From the NCBI GenBank assembly GCA_027065825.1, contig JAMONM010000083.1, forward strand, positions 1-32,519: a stretch of DNA of 32,519 bases, read 5' to 3'. The notes beneath the pieces are model-generated. The model ran no database searches. It was not told where the DNA came from and saw only the letters and a list, made by a program, of their open reading frames with translations. Shown here piece by piece: positions 1 to 7,544 of this stretch. A program made the position numbers and the translations under genes. This DNA comes from Campylobacterales bacterium (GTDB lineage: Bacteria > Campylobacterota > Campylobacteria > Campylobacterales > Nitratiruptoraceae). Positions within the stretch are counted from its first letter, which is position 1. Every line of letters begins with the position of its first letter.

Positions 1-1
1 C

Positions 2-1765
2 AAAATAGAAAAAGAGGTGGCCGATCTGATAATCAGGGTCAAGGATTTTGTTCCCCTTATGCGGGAACTGATGCAGATATTCGTAGATTCTGGGCTATTT
101 CAGTTCGCGTGGACCGGGAAAATCGACACCCGCGTTTCAAGAGTCATACCGCTGGTCTCCTGCGGAATCGGCAATGAGAGCGAAAAGATAGAGAACACTT
201 TGATGGACTTCTCCTTTTTTAGGGAGGTTTTGGACGTAATGGTGGGCAAAAGGGAGCTGGTGGCCGATACCGGATCTTTTAAGGAGTTCGGTTTCAGAAA
301 GAGGATCATCTTCCCCATATTCAAAAAGTGGGAGTACGACTCGTGCGAGGATGTCGCATACGTTGTTCTGGTCTACTCCAAAGAGCGTCTGGAGCTCTCT
401 GCCGAGGAGATGAACAGAATCAAAGAGGTTATTTACAAGATAAATCTGGCGGCTACCGATATCTTTTTGAGAGAGCAGGTGAGCGAAATCGCCTCGGTGG
501 ACGTATTGACCTCCCTACCTAACAGAGAGCGGTTTTTAAAAAGGATAGATCAGCTCATATCCGAAGAGACCCCTTTTGCGGCGGTGATGCTCGATATCGA
601 CAGGCTCAGAAAGGTAAACGACGTTTTGGGTTTCTGGGCCGGCGACGAGGTTATAAAAAATCTGGCGGATTTTTTAAAGGAGGTCCTAAAGGAGGAGTTC
701 GTAGCCAGGGTAGGAACGGACGAGTTCGGTCTGATCATAAAGGGGGACAAGCTTAGAATATACTCGTTGCTGGACGAGATTATCTCATATAACGAAAAGT
801 TCGTGCAGATACAGAGCAGCTCTTTGTACGTTCCCTTTAGCAGCGGAGTGGTCTTTTTCCCCGAAGACGGAAAGACCAAGGAGGAGCTGGTGCTGAAACT
901 CGAAAACGCCCTTGAAGAGGCCAAAAAGCGAGGAGGCAAAGCGCTCCAGTACGCCAACAGGAGCATCTCTTTTTTGCCCAAGGACTATCTGGAGTTGGAA
1001 AGAGAGCTCAAAGAAGCGATAAAAAAAAGAGAGTATATTCTGCATTATCAGCCTATCGTGGATCTAAAAGGCAAAAAGGTATGGGGCGTGGAGGCTCTGA
1101 TCAGATGGGAGAGCCAAAAAAGAGGATTGGTGCCGCCGGCTAAATTTATGGACATTCTCGAAGAGAGCGGTTTGATAAACGAGGTAGGCGACATAGTTAT
1201 AGACGAGGTTTGCAAAGTAGCCAAAGAGTTTGAGGGCTTTGATATAAACGTGGCCTTTTCGATGAACATTTCGGTAATTCAGCTGATGAACGAAAACATA
1301 GCCTCCAAAATTATTGAGACAGCCCAAAATTACGGCGTGGATACCGGCAAGATCGTGGTTGAGATTACGGAGTCGGTTTTGATGGAAAACCTGGAGTATC
1401 TAAAAGATCAGATAGAGCAGATGGTTCAAAGCGGAATTCAGATCGAGATAGACGATTTCGGCACCGGTTACTCCTCTTTGAGCTATTTAAAGAGACTGCC
1501 CATATCCTCCCTGAAGATCGATAGGGAGTTTATCAAGGATATTATCTCGGACGAGGAGGATCGATCTATAGTGTCGGCCATCATATCGATGGCCTCGGCG
1601 CTAAACAAAAAGAGCATAGCCGAAGGCGTGGAAAGCGTGGATCAGCTAAAGCTGTTACAAAAGATGGGGATCGATCTGATACAGGGATTCTATTTCGCAA
1701 AACCGATGCCGAAAAAGGAGCTCAAAAGATATCTTGAGAACTTCTCTTTGGAGAGATTTCTCTAA
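2..1765 (+). CDS. GAF-GGDEF-EAL cyclic-di-GMP protein, 5' end cut by window
   Basis: This is probably a phosphodiesterase that degrades cyclic-di-GMP to control surface or motility behaviour. The reading frame is open from base 2. A GTG at 17 could start it, but the codons before it (K-I-E-K-E) read like coding sequence, so the gene probably begins outside the window. Numbering from the GTG, residues ~20-150 resemble a GAF sensor domain, ~160-320 a GGDEF domain and ~330-575 an EAL domain. The GGDEF signature is GTDEF and no RxxD inhibitory site is visible, so cyclase activity is doubtful. The EAL domain keeps its catalytic set: EALIRW, NISVIQL, EITES, DDFGTGYSS, AEGVES and QGFYFAKP. No membrane segment is seen in the visible part. 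It converges on nirA, with the two stop codons overlapping. Confidence 0.93.
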   Translation, partial: KIEKEVADLIIRVKDFVPLMRELMQIFVDSGLFQFAWTGKIDTRVSRVIPLVSCGIGNESEKIENTLMDFSFFREVLDVMVGKRELVADTGSFKEFGFRKRIIFPIFKKWEYDSCEDVAYVVLVYSKERLELSAEEMNRIKEVIYKINLAATDIFLREQVSEIASVDVLTSLPNRERFLKRIDQLISEETPFAAVMLDIDRLRKVNDVLGFWAGDEVIKNLADFLKEVLKEEFVARVGTDEFGLIIKGDKLRIYSLLDEIISYNEKFVQIQSSSLYVPFSSGVVFFPEDGKTKEELVLKLENALEEAKKRGGKALQYANRSISFLPKDYLELERELKEAIKKREYILHYQPIVDLKGKKVWGVEALIRWESQKRGLVPPAKFMDILEESGLINEVGDIVIDEVCKVAKEFEGFDINVAFSMNISVIQLMNENIASKIIETAQNYGVDTGKIVVEITESVLMENLEYLKDQIEQMVQSGIQIEIDDFGTGYSSLSYLKRLPISSLKIDREFIKDIISDEEDRSIVSAIISMASALNKKSIAEGVESVDQLKLLQKMGIDLIQGFYFAKPMPKKELKRYLENFSLERFL

Positions 1766-3663
1766 AGGAGCTCCTTTATCTCCTTTATGATTTCGCTAAA
1801 TACCTGGTAGCGTTTTTTGGTATCGTGATGTACCATTTTGTAGATTATATCTCCTATCTCCTTAGGGATTTTTGGATTTAGAGTGCTCGGGTGTTCAGGC
1901 TTTTTCGAGCCTACGGGCTGGAAGTTGTGCAGTTCCAGATAGGCTTTGTCGGACGTTAGATCCCTGTATATAGAGTTGCCGAATTCGAAGATCTCAAACG
2001 GTTCGAATCTGCCTATTGCTCTTTTGTTGTGGAGGGTAAATCTGTACTCGATTTCGGCTCGCTTTAGCAGAGCGTTGAATCCCATCAAAAACGCCACCGC
2101 CCCGGAGGAGAAGTTTTCAAAGACTCTTTCGTTGAACTCTTCGAAATTCTCCTCTTTTCTGTAGGAGTAAAACTCGTATATCAGGGCCTCTATCAGATCT
2201 TTGGAGTCTTCTAGAGGCAGTGACTTTATAATCGTTCTGGCCTCTTTAGGTTTAGTTTGGCTGCCTCCCAGCAGAATATCGCAGCCAAAGAGGGTTTTGC
2301 CGCCTTTTTTTGCTTTGGCTCCGACAAATCCGATATCGCCCCACTCGTGTATACCGCACCCTTTGACGCAGCCGCTCCAGTATATTCTGATTTTCGTATC
2401 GGATAGAGGGAATTTTTTCGCAAGATACTCTGAGAGCTCTATAGCGTCCGGTTTGTTGGGAATGACGCCGAACGAGCACTCGTTTTTTCCGGCGCATGCC
2501 ACCAGATGGTTAAAAAAGGGCGAGTCCACGTTTTTATAGATTGTGAAGTACTCCTTTTTCAGCGCGGAATCGGGATCTTTTACGTTTGTTATATAGAGGT
2601 TCTGCTCTACGCTGATTCGAAGCTCTCCGCCGTTTTCGGCCGCGATTTGGGCCGCTTTTTCCATGGCCGTTCCGGAGAAGATCCCGCCCGGGACTACGGA
2701 GTGCAGGGCGAAGGTACCGTTTTTTAGCATAACTTTTCCCTGGGTGTTGTCCCAATGTTCCATGCTGCAAAGTCTCTTGCCGGCTTTTTGGAACTCTTTT
2801 TGAGAGAACTCCTCCAGAGCTTTTTTGAAATTCTCCATACCTACGGCTTCGATCAGATAGTAGAGTCTGTTTCTGTTTCTGTTGTCCCTAAAACCGTACT
2901 CTTTGTAAAAGGTAACCAGGTTTTCGAAAAAGTCAGCCGTCTCTTCGGCTTTTAAAAATATGTCGGCGCTCTTTGCGATTTTGCCGACTTTGCCGCCCAG
3001 ATAGACGTTGTATCCGTAAACGCCGTCTTTGATCGCTAAAACGAAGCAGCAGTCGTGACCGTAAACGTTGCATCTGTTGGCTAGCGAACCGCTGATTGAA
3101 GTGTTGAATTTTCTAGGCAGGGTACCGATCCACTCCTCCTTTTTTAAAAAGAGTTTTTGGAGTTGCTCTATTATCTCGAAGGATGGTAGAAAGTTGTCCA
3201 TGGCGATAGAATCGAGAGGATCGGTGACGATGTTTCTGATATTGTCTATTCCGGTTTGATATGCGGTAATGCCCACTTTTTCAAGAGCGTCGAAAATTTC
3301 GGGAACCTCTTCGATCCTAATGTTTCTAAGCTCCACCTGCATTCTGGTCGTCAGATCTATGTAGTCCTCTCCGAACTTTTTCGCTACTTGAGCCAGAGCG
3401 AGCGCCTGTTCGGGAGTGAGTCTGCCGCCCGGAATTCTGACTCTGAGCATAAATTTTTTCGGGGTGAATTCGTTTTTGTCAAACAGTCCGAAATATTTCA
3501 AAAATACCTTTTTGTCGTTTTCCTCTATCGATTCGTAACCCTTTTGGGCTAGTTCGTATAGTCTTTGTCGCGCCTCTTTGGGGGAGAGGTTCTTTTTTAT
3601 CTCTTCGATTTTGTTTATTTTTTTGCTTCGGTTTTTGGCGGCCTGTATCACGCTATCTAACAT
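1762..3663 (-). CDS. nirA: Ferredoxin-type nitrite reductase with kinase-like C-terminal tail
   Basis: Siroheme/[4Fe-4S] enzyme expected to reduce nitrite to ammonium in the cytoplasm, the second step of nitrate assimilation. The cluster and siroheme ligands form the family pattern C-X5-C...C-X3-C at Cys390, Cys396, Cys432 and Cys436. Two ferredoxin-like half domains flank them (e.g. RVRIPGGRLTPEQ near 75-87). At 633 residues it is longer than usual for NirA (roughly 510-560). The extra part, residues ~553-633, reads like helices F to I of a Ser/Thr protein kinase (EIFEFGNSIYRDLT, then RYQVFSEI) with no catalytic loop or DFG. The start ATG overlaps the nasA stop by 11 bases (translational coupling). 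It is the last gene of the nas operon. A sulfite reductase is the main alternative, but the operon favours nitrite. Confidence 0.92.
   Translation of the reverse strand: MLDSVIQAAKNRSKKINKIEEIKKNLSPKEARQRLYELAQKGYESIEENDKKVFLKYFGLFDKNEFTPKKFMLRVRIPGGRLTPEQALALAQVAKKFGEDYIDLTTRMQVELRNIRIEEVPEIFDALEKVGITAYQTGIDNIRNIVTDPLDSIAMDNFLPSFEIIEQLQKLFLKKEEWIGTLPRKFNTSISGSLANRCNVYGHDCCFVLAIKDGVYGYNVYLGGKVGKIAKSADIFLKAEETADFFENLVTFYKEYGFRDNRNRNRLYYLIEAVGMENFKKALEEFSQKEFQKAGKRLCSMEHWDNTQGKVMLKNGTFALHSVVPGGIFSGTAMEKAAQIAAENGGELRISVEQNLYITNVKDPDSALKKEYFTIYKNVDSPFFNHLVACAGKNECSFGVIPNKPDAIELSEYLAKKFPLSDTKIRIYWSGCVKGCGIHEWGDIGFVGAKAKKGGKTLFGCDILLGGSQTKPKEARTIIKSLPLEDSKDLIEALIYEFYSYRKEENFEEFNERVFENFSSGAVAFLMGFNALLKRAEIEYRFTLHNKRAIGRFEPFEIFEFGNSIYRDLTSDKAYLELHNFQPVGSKKPEHPSTLNPKIPKEIGDIIYKMVHHDTKKRYQVFSEIIKEIKELL
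1763..1778. other. Perfect 16-bp palindrome at the convergent gene ends
   Basis: TAAAGGAGCTCCTTTA is its own reverse complement and holds or touches the stop codons of the EAL gene (TAA at 1763-1765) and nirA (TAG on the minus strand, 1762-1764). It could form a small stem in either transcript, but with no free loop and no T-tract it is at best a weak transcription end site. Both stops lie at its left edge. Confidence 0.4.
1765..2007 (-). other. Kinase C-lobe-like extension of NirA (residues ~553-633)
   Basis: The 3' end of nirA encodes a segment that matches the end of a protein kinase domain and not the end of known NirA proteins. EIFEFGNSIYRDLT aligns with EIFAIGVTLYESLT of the kinase encoded upstream in the same operon, and IIYKMVHHDTKKRYQVFSE aligns with IILRAVEIDPQNRYQHYSE (9 of 19 identical by eye). 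The conserved helix-I Arg of kinases (K-K-R-Y-Q) is present. The nucleotide-binding lobe, catalytic loop and DFG motif are absent, so it cannot be a working kinase. It may be a remnant of a gene fusion or an interaction module. Confidence 0.7.
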
Positions 3664-5947
3664 CGCTCTCCTTTTTCGTTGAGGTAAAATCGGTATAATC
3701 GGCGGATTTTTCCTTTCGGTATCCGATGGTTCCGGCTATTTCGCTTCGGATCTCCACTCCTTGAGGCATCTTTTCGGAGTGGAGCGATACGGCCGTCTGC
3801 TTAAAGTTGGGCTCTCCGCTTTTTGGATCGAAAAGAGGGGCGGTAACAATGTTTATAAGCTGTTTGTTAAAGTGAAAGGGAACGAATACCGTTCCGGGAG
3901 CTACCGTCTGCGTGACTTTTACCCTCAGGTTTTCCACCTTGCCTCGGGGGGAGGATACGGTTATCTTGTCGTAGTTTTTGACTCGGAGTCTCCGTGCGTC
4001 GGTCGGATTGATCTCTATCCACGCTTCGGGAGCGAGAGCTTCCAGAATCTCTATGGTCCCTGTTTTTGTCCTGGTATGGAAATGCTCCACGGTTCTGCCC
4101 GTATTTAGTATAAAGGGAAACTTTTTCGCAGATTCGCTCTCAAAGGGGATCCAGTCGGCGCAAACGAATCTGGCTCTGCCGTCCTCGTGTGCAAAAGGCA
4201 TATCTTCCCCGTAGAGACGTTTACATCCCTCCGGATGCTTTTCGTTGCACGGCCACTGAATCCCGCCCTTTTGTTCTATGGTTTCGTAGCTCATTCCGCT
4301 GTAGTCGCAGAGTCTCCCTTTTGAGACTCTTTTGATCTCTTCAAAGGCGTCAAGCGGTTTTTTCCACCCTTTAAAAAGCATCTCTTCAAGACCTAGATAT
4401 CTCGAAAACTCCAAAAATATATCGAAATCGCTCTTGGAGTCCGCGGGCGGAGAAACGGCTATGTTGGCTTTGTTGCATCTGCGCTCGCTGTTTGTGTAGC
4501 ATCCCTCTTTCTCTCCCCATGTGGCCGCAGCGAAAATCACGTCGGCGATCATGGCCGTATCGCTCATGAACGCGTCCTGGACAACCAGCAGATCGAGTTT
4601 TTTGAGCGCTCTTCTTAATCTTTTCTGATCCGGAAAGCTGACCAGAGGATTTGTGCATACCACCCACAACGCCTTTATCTCCTCTTTTTCTATCGCTTCG
4701 ATGATTTCGGCATATTTGTAGCCTCTGGAGGCGGGGACTCTCTCTAAGGGAACGTTAGCTATTTCGGCATACTCTTTTCGGTCAAGATCGTTTTCGAAGC
4801 TTCTGTATCCGGGTATGGAGGAAGTAAAGCCGAATTCTCTGGTACCCATCGCGTTGCACTGGCCAGTTATACTAAAGGGGCCGCAGCCTTCCTTGCCTAT
4901 TTTGCCGGTCATAATGGCCAGATTGTTAATCGCGCTGACAGTATCGGTGCCCTGATAGGACTGGTTAACCCCCATGGTCCAGCAGATTAGACTCCTTTCG
5001 CTGTTTGCGTAAAGTTTTGCCAGCTGATAGAGGGTTTTTGTATCTAAGCCGGTTATGTGCGCGGTTTCTCCCGGTTTATAGTTTTGAATATGCTTTACGA
5101 ACTCTCTCCAGCCGTTCGTTCTGTTTTTGATAAAGCTCTCATCGTACCATCCCTGTTCCCATATTATGTATGCCAGACCGTTAAGAAGCGCCAGATCCGT
5201 TCTGGGTTTAATCGGAACGTATATATCGGCCAGCGATGCCGTTTTCGTGTATCTTGGATCGATTACCACGATCTTTTTGTTTTTTCTGTTTTTCATTAGA
5301 TGATGTACGATTATCGGGTGGTTGTCGGCCAAATTGGCGCCTATTACGAAGATTGTCTGAGCTTTCGCGATATCTTCGTAGCTGGCCACGGGGCCGTCGC
5401 TGCCGAAACTCTGTTTGTAACCCATAACGGCGCTGGACATGCAAAGAGTCGTGTTGCCGTCGTAGTTGTTGGTTCCAAGACCGATCTGAACCAGCTTGCC
5501 CAGAGCGTAAAACTCCTCGGTCAAAAGCTGACCGGTGGATATGACCGCCAAGGATCCGCTGGAATAGCGTTTTTGGATCTCTTTAAATCTTTTGGCAGTA
5601 TATTCGAAGGCTTCTTGCCAGGTGACATCTTGGAGTTTTCCGCTTTTTCTGATTTTTGGCCTGAGCGTTCTGTTTGGAGCGTAGAGCATCTGATGTTCGC
5701 TCAATCCCTTGGGGCAGAGCGTGCCGAGGTTTACATCGTGTGTAGGATCCCCTTTGGTGTATGTGGCTCGTCCGTTTTTGACCCCTATATAGAGTCCGCA
5801 ACCGACGCCGCAGTATCCGCAGGTGGATTTGATCCAGCGATCCGGTTTTTTCTCCTTTGATATCTTTCCAAATAGCGGATCGTCCGCAAGAGCGTATTTA
5901 TCCTCTTTGATATCCAGTTTTAGCAGCTCTTTTATTTTCGAAAACAT
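3653..5947 (-). CDS. nasA: Assimilatory nitrate reductase catalytic subunit (molybdopterin, NasA type)
   Basis: Reduces nitrate to nitrite for ammonium assimilation. The N-terminus carries the [4Fe-4S] site of the DMSO-reductase superfamily, Cys43-X2-Cys46-X3-Cys50...Cys78 (CGYCGVGCG, then CPKG). The molybdenum ligand is expected to be Cys169 in TLCMSSAV, typical of NasA and NapA. There is no twin-arginine signal, so it is cytoplasmic, which separates it from periplasmic NapA. At 764 residues it lacks the C-terminal BFD-like [2Fe-2S] domain that some NasA proteins have, so electrons must come from another subunit. The gene before it, with a 9-base gap, encodes a four-cluster ferredoxin with membrane anchor, the natural donor. 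Its stop overlaps the nirA start by 11 bases. Confidence 0.93.
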   Translation of the reverse strand: MFSKIKELLKLDIKEDKYALADDPLFGKISKEKKPDRWIKSTCGYCGVGCGLYIGVKNGRATYTKGDPTHDVNLGTLCPKGLSEHQMLYAPNRTLRPKIRKSGKLQDVTWQEAFEYTAKRFKEIQKRYSSGSLAVISTGQLLTEEFYALGKLVQIGLGTNNYDGNTTLCMSSAVMGYKQSFGSDGPVASYEDIAKAQTIFVIGANLADNHPIIVHHLMKNRKNKKIVVIDPRYTKTASLADIYVPIKPRTDLALLNGLAYIIWEQGWYDESFIKNRTNGWREFVKHIQNYKPGETAHITGLDTKTLYQLAKLYANSERSLICWTMGVNQSYQGTDTVSAINNLAIMTGKIGKEGCGPFSITGQCNAMGTREFGFTSSIPGYRSFENDLDRKEYAEIANVPLERVPASRGYKYAEIIEAIEKEEIKALWVVCTNPLVSFPDQKRLRRALKKLDLLVVQDAFMSDTAMIADVIFAAATWGEKEGCYTNSERRCNKANIAVSPPADSKSDFDIFLEFSRYLGLEEMLFKGWKKPLDAFEEIKRVSKGRLCDYSGMSYETIEQKGGIQWPCNEKHPEGCKRLYGEDMPFAHEDGRARFVCADWIPFESESAKKFPFILNTGRTVEHFHTRTKTGTIEILEALAPEAWIEINPTDARRLRVKNYDKITVSSPRGKVENLRVKVTQTVAPGTVFVPFHFNKQLINIVTAPLFDPKSGEPNFKQTAVSLHSEKMPQGVEIRSEIAGTIGYRKEKSADYTDFTSTKKESDVR

Positions 5948-5956
5948 CGTTTGCTC

Positions 5957-7534
5957 CTATCGTTGCGTTCCGACGAAAAATCCGCCGGGCATAGAGTGTT
6001 TTACGGCGGTCAGATAAAAGAGCGATCTGCCTGCCAGTTCGCTCAAAAACGAGATTATTACCGCCGAGGCCAGAAAGAGGGCCGCAAACCCCACCGATCC
6101 GGCGTTTAAAGCTATATCCGCCGTCAAAGGCAAAACGACTGCGCCCAGAGGCAGCGTAACCATTCTGAAACGGTACTGTCCTTTGAATTTCTCTTCGAGA
6201 AGAGTTTTGGATTTTTGCACGATCCTTTTGTCGGCCTCGTTCATATCCGATCTCTCGTAGAATCTTTGCGACTCCAAAAAAAGATATATCTGCAGACTGC
6301 CAAGAAGAATTGAAAGAGCCAGCAGGATGTTTACTATCGCGTAATCTCCCTCTACCAGAGCGATCAGGGCCAAAACCAGCGTTCCGATATAGCCCGTGCT
6401 GAAAAAGCGGTATATGGTACTGTTTCTGTTCCAGGTGGGCTTGGCCGGGATTTTATATATCATGGCCTGAGAATAGATGCCTATAGCTCCAGCCGCCACC
6501 GTTGCCGCTTCGGCTATTAATCTGAGAGTTTTTCCTGCTCCTGATAGATACATTACGGATACCGCTGCGGCCAGGAGCGTAAAAACTCCCAAAAAGAGCG
6601 CTTCTTTGCTTAGCCAGGAGTTTTTTACGTTTTTGAGGGCTCCGTAGCCCTTTAGAGGTCTGCCAAGATGCAGAGCCGAAAGAGAAAGCCCTAAAGCCCC
6701 CAGCATAAAGAGAGTGGGGGCCATATATTTTGAAGGCTCGTTCAGACCGAACATAAGATGGGCCGCGTCGCCTAAAAATAGGGCAAAAAATCCCACGAAA
6801 GCTATCTGGGTCAAAACGGTCATAAAAACCAGCGGAGTCTCGGCGTGGGCGGGTTTGATAAGCTCTTCGTCCGCAGAGACGTAGTTTTGGGGGATATTTT
6901 TAGGCAGCGTGTATCTGGTTGTGGAGTTCGTTACTCTGGCATCTATCAGGCCTGGCGCGTTGCCCTCCTTGTCTATGGAGTCTTCAAGCCATTTTTGCGT
7001 ATCCACGGCCTCTATCTCTATCGCTCCTTCCGGACAGGCCTGAACGCATGCGGGGGTCTGCGAGTTCTCTATCCTTTCGTAACACATGTGGCATTTTGTC
7101 ACTATGCCCCTCTCTTTATGAAACACGGGAACGTCATAGGGACAGTTCCACGTGCAGTATTGACACCCTATGCAGGCCTCGTCATCGTGGACAACTATTC
7201 CGTTTTCGAGTTTTATATAGCTTTTAGTAGGGCACCCTTTGAGGCACCAGGGATCGATACAGTGGTTACAACCCATTGACAAAAACATTCTAAAGGTGTG
7301 CGGAAATTCGCCTCCTTCTATCTCACCGACACGTCTCCATTTGACCTCCGCCGGGTTGTTGTTCTGTTCGTTGCACGCTACTTCGCAACATCTGCAACCT
7401 ATGCATTTGGTGGCGTCAAAATGGAATCTATACTGCTGGTTTTCGCCAAGAGGAGGCAGATCTATGGTATAGCTTCCGCACTGCATATCGGTTTTGGCTT
7501 TGTAGTTTATGAAACTTTCTACGGCACTACTCAT
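5957..7534 (-). CDS. Four-cluster ferredoxin fused to DmsC-like quinol-binding membrane anchor
   Basis: A fusion of DmsB/PsrB-type and DmsC-type subunits. Residues ~35-170 hold sixteen cysteines in four [4Fe-4S] motifs: C44-C47-C50-C54, C89-C92-C97-C101, C121-C124-C127-C131 and C148-C151-C163-C167. Residues ~230-520 form about eight hydrophobic helices and include HLGRPLKGYGALKNVKNSWL, typical of DmsC anchors. It probably takes electrons from the quinol pool and passes them to NasA. There is no signal peptide; a ferredoxin part on the cytoplasmic side would fit a cytoplasmic NasA. It sits between the kinase-phosphatase gene (10-base gap) and nasA (9-base gap). Separate subunits are usual in DMSO and polysulfide reductases, so the fusion is notable. 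The assignment as nitrate reductase donor rests on the operon. Confidence 0.88.
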   Translation of the reverse strand: MSSAVESFINYKAKTDMQCGSYTIDLPPLGENQQYRFHFDATKCIGCRCCEVACNEQNNNPAEVKWRRVGEIEGGEFPHTFRMFLSMGCNHCIDPWCLKGCPTKSYIKLENGIVVHDDEACIGCQYCTWNCPYDVPVFHKERGIVTKCHMCYERIENSQTPACVQACPEGAIEIEAVDTQKWLEDSIDKEGNAPGLIDARVTNSTTRYTLPKNIPQNYVSADEELIKPAHAETPLVFMTVLTQIAFVGFFALFLGDAAHLMFGLNEPSKYMAPTLFMLGALGLSLSALHLGRPLKGYGALKNVKNSWLSKEALFLGVFTLLAAAVSVMYLSGAGKTLRLIAEAATVAAGAIGIYSQAMIYKIPAKPTWNRNSTIYRFFSTGYIGTLVLALIALVEGDYAIVNILLALSILLGSLQIYLFLESQRFYERSDMNEADKRIVQKSKTLLEEKFKGQYRFRMVTLPLGAVVLPLTADIALNAGSVGFAALFLASAVIISFLSELAGRSLFYLTAVKHSMPGGFFVGTQR

Positions 7535-7544
7535 GCTAACTCCG

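Noticed and set aside
1763-1778. Bidirectional intrinsic terminator between the EAL gene and nirA
   Set aside because: The sequence is a perfect palindrome with no loop bases and no T-tract, so a stable terminator hairpin is unlikely.
5300-5860. 186-residue plus-strand open frame inside nasA
   Set aside because: It is antisense to a well-conserved catalytic gene, has no recognisable domain or good ribosome site, and is explained by codon composition.
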